DNA from: Terriglobia bacterium
GTDB lineage: Bacteria; Acidobacteriota; Terriglobia; Terriglobales; Acidobacteriaceae
Assembly: GCA_020072645.1 (NCBI GenBank)
Contig: JAIQGK010000025.1
Span: 1 to 53,177, forward strand
Reading direction: 5' to 3'
Length of the DNA stretch: 53,177 bases
Shown: piece by piece, positions 17,644-25,836 of the stretch
Position numbering within the stretch: position 1 is the first letter of the stretch
Layout of the letters: every line of letters begins with the position of its first letter
The notes under the pieces: generated by a model
Database searches by the model: none
The model's input: the letters and a program-made list of their open reading frames with translations, nothing else
What the model was told of the DNA's origin: nothing
Translations under genes and position numbers: made by a program

Positions 17644-17937
17644 ATGAAAAGTATCTGGGCCAGACTCTTTTGGAAAATCATTCTGCCGTTTGTTGTGGCG
17701 TTCGCCCAGGCGCTTGTTTGGGTGCTGTTCGGTAGAATACCTACCTTCGGTATCTCCTCTAGGAGTCCCGATATCAGCGTTTATGTTAGTGCCGCGACCT
17801 TTGTCGTGTGTCTGGCCGTCGCCTTGAGGAACACGCTCCGCTGGAGCAAGGAAGCGGAAGCATTTGAATCCGAGCTGAGAGAAGCGGACAAGATCGAAAA
17901 AGAGCGCCGGCGCCGCGCTGAATGGATCGAACGCTGA
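17644..17937 (+). CDS. Small membrane protein, second of a related tandem pair
   Basis: A 97-residue protein of unknown function with hydrophobic segments at about residues 8-30 and 45-62 and a charged, helical C-terminal tail rich in Glu, Lys and Arg. I start it at the ATG 17644 rather than at the upstream GTG 17611, because the hydrophobic segment then sits at the usual place. The tail shares an A-x-RN-x(3)-W-x(4)-E-x-FE-x(2)-L-x(2)-A pattern with the gene before it. Confidence 0.6.
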   Translation: MKSIWARLFWKIILPFVVAFAQALVWVLFGRIPTFGISSRSPDISVYVSAATFVVCLAVALRNTLRWSKEAEAFESELREADKIEKERRRRAEWIER

Positions 17938-17958
17938 GTCAACAATCTGGACGGTAGC

Positions 17959-18318
17959 TCACAGCGTGTGAAGGTACGCAATCACTTCCTGCAGCTCCTG
18001 CTGATCAAGCTGGCCGCCGAATGGGGGCATCATGCCGCGACCGCGAATAATGCTTTGCATCACGTGTTCGTCAGTCGCGGTCAGGCCGCTGGGCAGGTAG
18101 GGCTTTTGATACAGCTTTTTCAGCCCTGGTCCCTTGTTCCCGCTGGAGGAATACGCGGGATGGCAGTTAACGCAGTAAATGTTGAAGATCTTGCGCCCGT
18201 GGGATTGCTCTGCATTCAATCCCAATTCAGCATCGGTCATCTTGGCGGGATCTTTGCCGCAACCGGACAGCAGTCCGGCCAATACTGTCATCAGAAGAAT
18301 GGACGCTATTCGGCTCAA
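17959..18318 (-). CDS. Lipoprotein cytochrome c, class I
   Basis: A 119-residue exported protein. A lipobox (LLSGC, Cys20) suggests a lipid-anchored form. CVNCH (49-53) binds haem c, and Met96 or Met97 in RGMMPPF is the likely sixth ligand. Small monohaem cytochromes of this kind carry electrons at the outer face of the inner membrane. The start is a TTG at 18318 with no Shine-Dalgarno; CATAAT (18325-18330) lies 6 bases upstream with TTTTCA 17 bases further, so the gene looks leaderless. No oxidase genes are adjacent. Confidence 0.9.
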   Translation of the reverse strand: MSRIASILLMTVLAGLLSGCGKDPAKMTDAELGLNAEQSHGRKIFNIYCVNCHPAYSSSGNKGPGLKKLYQKPYLPSGLTATDEHVMQSIIRGRGMMPPFGGQLDQQELQEVIAYLHTL

Positions 18319-18324
18319 GTGACT

Positions 18325-18330
18325 ATTATG
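18325..18330 (-). promoter_or_regulatory. -10 box of the cytochrome gene (leaderless arrangement)
   Basis: CATAAT on the minus strand, 6 bases from the TTG start. A TTTTCA (4 of 6 matches to TTGACA) lies 17 bases upstream of it. Confidence 0.5.
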
Positions 18331-18383
18331 TCTGTAGTGTAGCGTTTTGAAAACCCCCTGGAGACAGAACTGCGGCCAAGTCC

Positions 18384-18812
18384 ATGCCGGTTGAAATCAA
18401 ACGCGCTTATGACAAGCCTTCTCTCGCTGACGGCCAGCGTGTGCTGGTGGATCGGCTCTGGCCGCGCGGAATCAAGAAAGAGAAAGCCCGCATCGACCAC
18501 TGGCTGAAAGAGCTCGCTCCGTCTGACGGCCTGCGCAAATGGTTCCACTCCAGCGCAAACTGGATCATTTTCAAGAAACGCTACTTCAAAGAACTGAATA
18601 CGCCCGCCGCTTCAGCCGATCTGGAAAAACTGTACGGACTTTTGTTCGAATATGAGCGCGTGACGCTGGTGTATGCGTCGAAAGACTCTGAGCGTAACAA
18701 TGCCGTCGCTCTGAAAGAGCTGCTGGATGGAATGAAGAAGCCGCCTTCCAGCAGCGGTCCCGCCAGGGCCATGGCGGTGCCGCGACGCATGGCCAAGAGA
18801 CGTTCAAGCTGA
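18384..18812 (+). CDS. DUF488 family protein (YeaO-like)
   Basis: A 142-residue protein carrying the family hallmark RVLVDRLWPRG (19-29), then KEKARIDHWLKELAPSDGLRKWF and VTLVYASKDSERNNAVAL. The function of this family is not established. An extra basic tail (about 122-142, ending RRMAKRRSS) follows the usual end. The stop codon overlaps the start of the next gene by one base, implying translational coupling. Confidence 0.88.
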   Translation: MPVEIKRAYDKPSLADGQRVLVDRLWPRGIKKEKARIDHWLKELAPSDGLRKWFHSSANWIIFKKRYFKELNTPAASADLEKLYGLLFEYERVTLVYASKDSERNNAVALKELLDGMKKPPSSSGPARAMAVPRRMAKRRSS

Positions 18813-19582
18813 TGATTCTGCGTCCGCTCAATCCCATCCCCGCCACCAGCACAGATTTTCTGCCGGCGTGGAGCATGGTGGAACAATCTCAACGCCAGAT
18901 CGCCGGCGATTGCTGGATGATCACGCAGCCTTCTCACGCTGCGCTCTCCGGTGAGTTCGCCGCGCGCATGGCCGGCGCGAATCTGCCAAACCTCGATGCT
19001 TCCGTGATCCGCGGAATCGCTTTGCACGATGCTGGCTGGGGCATGCCTGACGCGCAGGCAATCATGCAGAGCAGGTCAATCGGCCAGGGCGTACCAAGAT
19101 CCTTTGTCGCGTGCGGCGTGGGGGAGTTTGTGAATGCGTGGGAAAAATCCATAGACGTGGCGGCCTCTGCCAGCGCAACCGGCGGATACATTGTGAGCCG
19201 CCACTTTGAGCGGATCGCGAAAGCAAATTCATCCAAGACTTCTGAAAGCTCCCACGCGACAATAGAAAGTTTTTTTCAGAATGAAGCTGCAAGGCAAGCC
19301 AAGCTGGCGGCGAAGCAGGAGCGCACGCCGGAAGAATTGGAAGCACTCACCGACGTTCTGCAGTTTTGTGATCTGCTGTCTCTTTATGTTTGCTGTGGCG
19401 CGCGGCAGAACGTTGAGTTCCCTGAATACTGTGGCACAAAAGTGCGGCTCACCGTAGAAGCAGATAGCTACCGGCTCGATCCGATCCTGATTGAACCAGG
19501 AACAACCTTTGTTGTGGCGGCGCTGCGGCATCCTGCGACGAAGGAAGCGTCGGGCAAAGAGATTGAGATCAGGATTGGGTAG
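18812..19582 (+). CDS. DUF3891 family protein
   Basis: A 256-residue cytosolic protein of the DUF3891 family, recognised by an early QRQIAGDCWMITQPSHAALSG and the following IRGIALHDAGW. The conserved His residues in these motifs (PSHAALSG, ALHDAGW) recall HD-type metal sites, but the biochemical role is unknown. It overlaps the DUF488 gene by one base, so the two are co-expressed. Confidence 0.8.
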   Translation: MILRPLNPIPATSTDFLPAWSMVEQSQRQIAGDCWMITQPSHAALSGEFAARMAGANLPNLDASVIRGIALHDAGWGMPDAQAIMQSRSIGQGVPRSFVACGVGEFVNAWEKSIDVAASASATGGYIVSRHFERIAKANSSKTSESSHATIESFFQNEAARQAKLAAKQERTPEELEALTDVLQFCDLLSLYVCCGARQNVEFPEYCGTKVRLTVEADSYRLDPILIEPGTTFVVAALRHPATKEASGKEIEIRIG

Positions 19583-19705
19583 CTTGCCAAAGTTCCGAGC
19601 GCAGCGAGGAACCTCTACTCGCTCCCATGCATTCATTTCCTAAAGATAGCGCCTTACCGCCGCACAGGCAGAAGAAACTCAAGCATGTCGGTTGACTTTC
19701 GGATG

Positions 19706-20494
19706 TTATTTCATGTCTCCGTGATCATGATGCTCATGCTCTGATCCGGGCTTGTCTTTCAACTGGCGTTCAACCGACCAGATCTCGTCCGGCGTTTTTT
19801 CCCATGGATACATGTGCACCATCCAGCCAAAGACGTGTGGCATGAACGTGCCGCCGGCAGCCTCACAGGCTTCTTCGGTTGAGATGGAGCCATTCAATCC
19901 GAATCTGGCATCTTTGCGCAACGCCTCAATTTCGCGGCCTTTGGGCGGCTTGCACAAATTCACGTGCTGGTGCCATTGCGTCATGCTGAGCGGAATCCGC
20001 TCGTCAAGTTGCTGCTCACTGAAGCGGACCGGGGCGGTGTACATGGCGCCGATCAGCTTGTAATCGTCTCCGTGCTTTTCATACAAAAGAGATGTTGGCT
20101 TCGTGGGATCAAAGCGGAAAGCTTCACCAATGGCATTTTCATAATTAGTAAAGTGGTACATCTTCTGCGGGACGTTGGGCAGGAAAATTCTGAAGCCTTC
20201 TGCAAGCGCCACTTTGTAGTCGCGATATTTCTCCAGTGCCGGGCGCGCCTGCTCCACAACTTGTTGTGCCTTGGCTGCGTCGCCCGCGTGGGCAGGCCTT
20301 AACTCAGTCATGTACATATGTGCGGCCATGTGCTGGTGTTCTTCATGGTTGTGGCCGCGTCCCATGGCTTCTGTAGTGGCATTTAATTCGCTTTGTCCGA
20401 CGGGTGCTTGCTGGCCCTGGCTGTGATCATGTTCCTGAGCGAAAAGGAAGGTCGCTGCAAGACTGAGCGCCACCGAAATCAGATATTTCTTCAT
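19706..20494 (-). CDS. Exported His-rich protein of unknown function
   Basis: A 262-residue protein with a signal peptide (1-19, ending FAQ). His-rich stretches flank the start (HDHSQG, GRGHNHEEHQHMAAHMYM) and the end (EHEHHDHGD) of the mature chain, suggesting metal binding. The middle (PNVPQKMYHFTNYENAI, FDPTKPTSLLYEK, then MTQWHQHVNLCKPP) is a pattern I have seen in uncharacterised acidobacterial proteins. I start it at ATG 20494, where the signal peptide begins. It is divergent from a Spy-like gene, so the two may answer the same envelope or metal signal. Confidence 0.7.
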   Translation of the reverse strand: MKKYLISVALSLAATFLFAQEHDHSQGQQAPVGQSELNATTEAMGRGHNHEEHQHMAAHMYMTELRPAHAGDAAKAQQVVEQARPALEKYRDYKVALAEGFRIFLPNVPQKMYHFTNYENAIGEAFRFDPTKPTSLLYEKHGDDYKLIGAMYTAPVRFSEQQLDERIPLSMTQWHQHVNLCKPPKGREIEALRKDARFGLNGSISTEEACEAAGGTFMPHVFGWMVHMYPWEKTPDEIWSVERQLKDKPGSEHEHHDHGDMK

Positions 20495-20618
20495 CGCCAA
20501 CTTCCTCCCGCTATCACACAACCGTAGCAAACCCGAAATAAACGCAAAAGTTACCTTCGGGTGGTCGAAAAGAACTTCACCTACCCCTGCGGGTTAGTAT
20601 GAGGCGGGAGGAAAGACC

Positions 20619-21176
20619 ATGCAACGGTTTTGTCATCGTATTGCAATTGCGGCACTTACGTCGCTGATGTTCATACCGCTCGGGATGCAGGCACAGGAAC
20701 AGGGCAAAGACCAGAGCAGCCAGCCGCAAAGTGGCAGCCAAACCGGAGGCCAGAGATGGCAGGGGCGCCGCGCCGCCGCGCAACGCCAGCGCCAGCACAT
20801 GGCCATGCTGGCCGAGAAGCTCAACCTCACTGAAGCGCAAAAAACGCAGTTTCAGCAGATCGGCCGGGACATGCGGAAACAGGGCATGACTATCCGCCAG
20901 GACAGCTCACTGACCGACGATCAGAAAAAAGCCAGGATGCAAGAGCTGCGCAAAGAGTCGCATAAGCAGATGTTTAGCGTCCTGACGCCGGAACAAAAAG
21001 AAAAGCTGAAACAGATGCGCGAGGAGCACAAGCAAGAACAAGAGAAAGACAAGACTTCAGGCGATCAGGCGTCAGCGAAAAAGAAACCCGGCCCTGCCAG
21101 TGACGATGACGATCCTTTTGCCGGCATGACCAGCGACGATGACGATGGCCCAGGAAACGGCGGTAGCGTTCAGTAG
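20619..21176 (+). CDS. Spy/CpxP-like periplasmic LTXXQ protein
   Basis: A 185-residue exported protein with a signal peptide (about 1-26), a Gln-rich linker, and two LTXXQ-type motifs (LNLTEAQK near 68-75 and LTPEQK near 125-130) in a helical basic middle. Spy and CpxP are envelope-stress chaperones or sensors in the periplasm. The C-terminal tail is strongly acidic (two DDDD clusters), which is unusual for the family. GGAGG lies before the ATG. It is divergent from the His-rich exported protein. Confidence 0.75.
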   Translation: MQRFCHRIAIAALTSLMFIPLGMQAQEQGKDQSSQPQSGSQTGGQRWQGRRAAAQRQRQHMAMLAEKLNLTEAQKTQFQQIGRDMRKQGMTIRQDSSLTDDQKKARMQELRKESHKQMFSVLTPEQKEKLKQMREEHKQEQEKDKTSGDQASAKKKPGPASDDDDPFAGMTSDDDDGPGNGGSVQ

Positions 21177-21183
21177 CGTACGG

Positions 21184-22707
21184 TTACGGAGTATGCACCG
21201 GCTCTTCATGCTCGAACAGCGGCTTCCATGATTCGTCGAGTGAAACCCACTGGTCAAATTCCTGCCAACTGGATTTCATCTCCGGAACGTGGAGCAGGCC
21301 GTGACCATCGGAGCAGACAAGCTCCGTTCCCCACCAATCCAGCAGCAGGTAACTTGGCGTCCCCACGGACGCTTCATTGCCGAGCCGCCGCAGGCAGAGT
21401 CGGCAACGGCGGCCTTGATCGTGCAATGACCAGGAAAGTGCCACCATCGCTGTGACGAGAAAAAGCCACGTGGCAAATGGTCCGACCAGAGGATGAACCG
21501 ATCCTGTGAGTATGATCGAAGCGCGTCCCGTAAGCTCCAGCGAACCCACAAAGCAAAGTGCAAGCAGCAGCAATGTTTTGAGAGAGAAGAATCCCCACCA
21601 CCGGAGCGTGTGCCACCAGCTCAGTTTGAGCTTGCGCGTCTTGGCGCCACCCAATCGGCTGCTGCCCAGCGCGATTCCGCCGAACAATGACAGCACCGTG
21701 AAAAACAAATAAAGCTTCACGCCCTGCCGTGCGCGCGAAACAAATGATTCAAGCTGCGGTTTTGAATATTCGTTGATCTGGGCGAACCGCCGAAACTCCT
21801 GTTGGGCTTCAGAAAGAGACACATGAGGCCCCATGCGCAGGACTGCGCCGGTCCGATCAGCGAAATTGTTGGTGGCTTTGCCCCAGCTCGGCAGCATCCA
21901 GACAGACACTTCAGGAAAGGTAAATACAAAACTCTCGGGAAGCACGCCGATCACGATGCCCGGGCGGTCGTCCACGGAAATCGTCTTGCCTACGATGTTG
22001 CGATCTGAATTGAGTTGCGCTTCCCACAAGCGATGGCTAATCACCACGCAGCCCGCACATGTGGTTTCATCTGCCGGGGTAAAGAGCCGGCCCCTTGCGG
22101 CGTTGTTGCCCAACAGGTCAAAGAAGTTTGGCGAAACGCGAGCGCTGAAATCATTGATCTGATCGTGCCCGAACCTGAGAGAGACGGGGTGCCAGGAGTA
22201 CGCGGCAACCATTTCTGCGGTTTTGCTGCTCTCCGCCCATTTCGCGGCTTCACGAAACAAATTTTGTTCGTCGTATTTAGTAAAACTTGCGTGCAAGGAA
22301 AGGTACGCCAAACGGTCCGGCTGAGGGAACGGAAGGGGCTTGAATCCTGCCCGAATAGTGGGCGCAAAACCCGTGACTAAGATCAAGCCAAGAACGGCGA
22401 TCAGGATTGCACTCAGGCAAAAACGTGCGGAGCGCGGCTCTTCGTCCAGCACGCGTGTGACTTTCTTGTGATCAAAGCGATGGAACGCCGCATCAGGGAA
22501 CGCGCCCCAGCAGTGCCGGGTCAGTTCCATGGTCGTATGCGAATTCAGCCGGCCGGACTCTGCCAAAAAGTGAAGCCAGTGCCATATCTCGCCATACCAC
22601 TCCTGGTACCAGGCGGCGCGCTGCGCTTTGGGAACCAGCAAACTTGCGCTGCGCAGCAGAAACTTACATTGCCAGATCAGGAGTCGGATTTGAGGATTGG
22701 GCTGCAC
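21184..22707 (-). CDS. Orphan MacB-like permease with atypical C terminus
   Basis: A 507-residue protein resembling half of an acidobacterial orphan permease. Residues 1-85 match the cytosolic lead (WYQEWYGEIWHW, then GAFPDAAFHRFD), then come a membrane segment (about 97-117) and a MacB-type periplasmic domain (GRLFTPADE, VISHRLWEAQL, GIVIGVLPESF). The expected FtsX transmembrane bundle is replaced by three or so segments and a C-terminal CRLCLRRLG plus C-x-DGHG region that could bind zinc. No ATPase is present in this operon. It lies 13 bases behind the padR gene. It is either a specialised relative or a decayed one. Confidence 0.7.
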   Translation of the reverse strand: MQPNPQIRLLIWQCKFLLRSASLLVPKAQRAAWYQEWYGEIWHWLHFLAESGRLNSHTTMELTRHCWGAFPDAAFHRFDHKKVTRVLDEEPRSARFCLSAILIAVLGLILVTGFAPTIRAGFKPLPFPQPDRLAYLSLHASFTKYDEQNLFREAAKWAESSKTAEMVAAYSWHPVSLRFGHDQINDFSARVSPNFFDLLGNNAARGRLFTPADETTCAGCVVISHRLWEAQLNSDRNIVGKTISVDDRPGIVIGVLPESFVFTFPEVSVWMLPSWGKATNNFADRTGAVLRMGPHVSLSEAQQEFRRFAQINEYSKPQLESFVSRARQGVKLYLFFTVLSLFGGIALGSSRLGGAKTRKLKLSWWHTLRWWGFFSLKTLLLLALCFVGSLELTGRASIILTGSVHPLVGPFATWLFLVTAMVALSWSLHDQGRRCRLCLRRLGNEASVGTPSYLLLDWWGTELVCSDGHGLLHVPEMKSSWQEFDQWVSLDESWKPLFEHEEPVHTP

Positions 22708-22720
22708 AACATTTCCTTCG

Positions 22721-23038
22721 CTATCGGCGCGTTACCTTCTCTTCCGGGGCCAGCTTAGCCAGTAGCGGATAACGCTCCACGGCATTGATGAGCGCGTCTT
22801 TGCCCTGGCGCGTAAGTTTGTAATAGCGGCGGGGCGGACGGTCCTGGCGCAGCGCAATTTTGCTGTCTTCCCAATCGCCGCTTATCAGCGATTCCTTTTC
22901 CAGGCGGCGCAACGCGGGGTAGATGGTGCCGCTGGGCAGGCCGGTGACGTCCATAATGTCAAAACCGTAAACATAGCCTGACCGGATGGTTTGCAGGATC
23001 AGCGCCGACGTGTGGGAAATTCTTGCCGCAGTTTCCAT
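22721..23038 (-). CDS. PadR family transcriptional regulator
   Basis: A 105-residue winged-helix regulator: ILQTIRSGYVYGFDIMDVTGLPSG, then GTIYPALRRLEKESLI, the PadR DNA-binding core, and the YYKLTRQGKDAL wing. The short form lacks the long C-terminal helix domain. PadR genes directly ahead of orphan permeases are common in Acidobacteriota. A repeated motif just upstream is a likely autoregulatory site. Confidence 0.92.
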   Translation of the reverse strand: METAARISHTSALILQTIRSGYVYGFDIMDVTGLPSGTIYPALRRLEKESLISGDWEDSKIALRQDRPPRRYYKLTRQGKDALINAVERYPLLAKLAPEEKVTRR

Positions 23039-23055
23039 GTTCCGAATGCAACCCT

Positions 23056-23084
23056 ATGTAGTATTCTTTATATGTAGTATTCTC
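23056..23084. promoter_or_regulatory. Direct repeat, probable PadR operator
   Basis: TATGTAGTATTCT occurs twice (23056-23068 and 23072-23084) with a 16-base period, 18 bases before the padR ATG. Read on the padR strand it contains ATACTACATA, of the AT-rich semi-palindromic kind bound by PadR proteins. Its position over the promoter suggests repression of the padR-permease operon. Confidence 0.55.
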
Positions 23085-23215
23085 GTATAGCACGCCTTAC
23101 ACCCTGATTTTACCGGAATACCTTCGGCCCCGGACAGGAATATTTGTCGCCATTCTCGGGAACCCGCAAGCGCCCCGCGGTGTCTTTCCTGAAATGGCGT
23201 TGATGAGGCGACCTT

Positions 23216-23983
23216 ATGCTTGAAGCAATCGGTCTCACAAAGTGTTACGCCAGCCTTCCCGCCGTAAGTCAGGTGAATTTTACCGTCCGCCCGGGAGAAA
23301 TTCTGGGCTACCTGGGACCTAATGGCTCCGGCAAAAGTACTACGGTAAAGATGATTACCGGCCTGATGGAGCCCACCCGAGGCAAAGTCCTGTTCCACGG
23401 CAACGACATCAAAGATGATCTGCCGGGCTACAAGAAGGTGCTGGGCTACGTGCCTGAGGAAGCGCTGCTTTATCCCTACATGACGGGATGGGAATACCTG
23501 GAGTTTGTGGGGATATTGCGCGGGATGGACCAAAAGCAGCTCCGCAAACGCGCCGATGCGCTGCTGGAACTGTTTCTGCTGTTTCCATTTCGCCACGCCA
23601 CCATCGCTTCGTATTCCAAAGGCATGCGGCAACGCATTCTCTTGATTGCCGCCCTGATGCACGATCCTGAAATCCTGGTTTTCGATGAGCCGCTTTCCGG
23701 CCTGGACGTGACTTCAGCCATGATCTTCAGAAAAGTAGTGAAGTCGCTCAGTGAGCAGGGCAAGATCATTTTGTATTGCTCGCACGTGCTTGAGGTGGTG
23801 GAAAAACTTTGTTCCCACCTGCTGATCCTGAGTAAAGGAAAAGTTGCGGCGCATGGATCAGTCAGCGAGGTGAGCAGAATGACCGGACTTGCCACGCTGG
23901 AAGACTCCTTCTCTCATCTGGTCAAAGAGCAGGATGCGGAGCAGATTGCGCATGACATTGTAGAAGTGATGGCCGCGCCGTGA
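23216..23983 (+). CDS. ABC transporter ATP-binding protein
   Basis: A 255-residue nucleotide-binding subunit. Walker A GPNGSGKS (34-41), signature YSKGM (133-137), Walker B LVFDEP (154-159) and switch His190 are present. The SYSKGMRQRILL form of the signature is typical of export-type (DrrA/CcmA-like) ATPases. It overlaps the permease gene by four bases (GTGA). The cargo is unknown. It is divergent from the padR operon. Confidence 0.93.
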   Translation: MLEAIGLTKCYASLPAVSQVNFTVRPGEILGYLGPNGSGKSTTVKMITGLMEPTRGKVLFHGNDIKDDLPGYKKVLGYVPEEALLYPYMTGWEYLEFVGILRGMDQKQLRKRADALLELFLLFPFRHATIASYSKGMRQRILLIAALMHDPEILVFDEPLSGLDVTSAMIFRKVVKSLSEQGKIILYCSHVLEVVEKLCSHLLILSKGKVAAHGSVSEVSRMTGLATLEDSFSHLVKEQDAEQIAHDIVEVMAAP

Positions 23984-25728
23984 TCACCATCGCGCGCGAA
24001 ACCATCCACAAGCGCTGGACACACCTGCTGGAGCGCCCGTTCTGGCGGCTGGTGGCGCACTTTGGCATGAAGCTCTTTTCCGGCGACGGAGAGGGCGGGC
24101 TTGAGCTCGGGGCTGGGACGGTGCTGGCGCTGCTGGCCGCTCCTGGCGCTTTCATTTCCATCATGCTGCTGGATAAGTACTCGGGCTTGCTGCGCTTTCT
24201 TCGCGGCAATCACAACTTTGATCCTTATGCCACTTCCATACCCGACCAGTATTTCTTTCTCACGTTTTCCATGGCCATCACCGGCATTGTGACAGTCCTC
24301 AAATGGGACAGCATCTTCCCTGACCGCCGGGATTACATGAATCTTGCGCCGCTGCCGATCGCCACTCGCCGAATATTTCTGGCCAACGTTACCGCCATTG
24401 TTTTAATCGCCATTGCTTTTGCCGTGGATGTGAATGCCGTCTCATCATTGTTTTTCCCGATGGTAGTCACGATGGAAGAGCCAAAGTTCGCCGCGTATGT
24501 ACAGTTCGCTCGCGCGCATTTTGCCGGTGTGCTGCTTGCCAGCCTGTTTGTGTCATTTGCCTTGTTCGCCCTGATTGGCACCCTGATGGTGCTGCTGCCG
24601 GACAGCATCTTTCGCCGGATTTCCATTTACGTCCGAGTGTCCATAGTGATTCTGCTGCTGGGCCTGTTGTGTTCGACGTTTGCCGTTGCACCTTTGCTTA
24701 GCGCGCTTCACCCAGGTGCTTCTTCTTTTTTGCGATGGCTTCCTCCAGTCTGGTTTCTTGGCTTGTCGCGCATGATTTTGGGCAAGGCCGATGCCGCAAT
24801 GGCGCAGATGGGAACGATTGGCCTTTGGGCCGTAATTGCCGTGGCTGTTCTAGCGCCGCTGGTATATGTGCTGAGTTATTACCGCTACTTCATACGCGTT
24901 CCGGAAACGCTGGACACCACGCTAAGAAGCCGCGCTCCGCGAATTCTATTTCCCATGCGGCTGATGGATCTGGTTGTTTTGCGGTCGGCTTACGAGCGCG
25001 CCACTTATCGCTTTGCCATGAAGACGCTTTTGCGGAATGACCGTCATTCCCTGATTTTCGGCGGGTTTGCCGGCCTGGGCATTGTGATCGCTTCGCAAAC
25101 GCTGCTTTCCGCCGTGAATCAAGAACCGGGCGCAGCGCCAAGCGCGGCGATAATTTCAGTGCCGTTTATCCTGGCGTATTTTTTGATTTGCGGACTGCGC
25201 TTCGTGTTTGATCTGCCGGCGGAACTGCGGGCCAACTGGGTGCATCGCGTGATTCTGGACAATGAACAACGCGCGCCTGCCGACGCAGCCAGAAAAGTTA
25301 TTCTGACTTTTGTGCTGCCCTGGATTCTTTTGGTCTGCCTGCCGCTGGATGTGTATTACTGGGGCTGGGCAGCAGGAAGTGCGCTGACCGCGGTGTTGAT
25401 TGCTGGATGTTACCTGCTTGCGGACATTCTGCTACGCCGCTTCGCAAAAATTCCTTTTGCCTGTGCTTACCCGGCCTGGAGCCAGAATGCCACCGTGATT
25501 GTGTTGTTCTATGTCCTTGGCTTGTGGGTGTTCTCTTCCATACTGCCCAGCCTGGAGCATGCATTGCTGGTCAAGAGCGTCTGGTATCTGTGGGGACTTG
25601 TGCTGGCACTGCTGGCCGCCCGTTTTGCATTGCGAAAACTGCGCGATGATGATCCTAGATCCAAAATCCTCGTCTTTGAAGAAGTCCCCGATACTCCATT
25701 TGAGCTGCTGAACCTTTCCGGGCACTGA
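23980..25728 (+). CDS. ABC transporter permease subunit
   Basis: A 582-residue polytopic membrane protein with about ten to twelve hydrophobic segments. Early residues 1-35 are cytosolic, and the AT-grade GTG start is fixed by its overlap with the ATPase stop codon. It is the membrane partner of the ATPase ahead. No close named family is recognised; a LLRNDRHSLIFGGFAGLG segment near the middle recalls large acidobacterial export permeases. It ends without a clear terminator before the nuclease gene. Confidence 0.75.
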   Translation: MITIARETIHKRWTHLLERPFWRLVAHFGMKLFSGDGEGGLELGAGTVLALLAAPGAFISIMLLDKYSGLLRFLRGNHNFDPYATSIPDQYFFLTFSMAITGIVTVLKWDSIFPDRRDYMNLAPLPIATRRIFLANVTAIVLIAIAFAVDVNAVSSLFFPMVVTMEEPKFAAYVQFARAHFAGVLLASLFVSFALFALIGTLMVLLPDSIFRRISIYVRVSIVILLLGLLCSTFAVAPLLSALHPGASSFLRWLPPVWFLGLSRMILGKADAAMAQMGTIGLWAVIAVAVLAPLVYVLSYYRYFIRVPETLDTTLRSRAPRILFPMRLMDLVVLRSAYERATYRFAMKTLLRNDRHSLIFGGFAGLGIVIASQTLLSAVNQEPGAAPSAAIISVPFILAYFLICGLRFVFDLPAELRANWVHRVILDNEQRAPADAARKVILTFVLPWILLVCLPLDVYYWGWAAGSALTAVLIAGCYLLADILLRRFAKIPFACAYPAWSQNATVIVLFYVLGLWVFSSILPSLEHALLVKSVWYLWGLVLALLAARFALRKLRDDDPRSKILVFEEVPDTPFELLNLSGH

Positions 25729-25836
25729 TCAAAATCTATATTCCTTGAAACACTGGAGGATGTCCGGTCACTAAGAGAATAGGACAAACCAAGAAATCTG
25801 CTGCGTCCAACCGGCGCACCCTCTAAGGAGTTGTTT

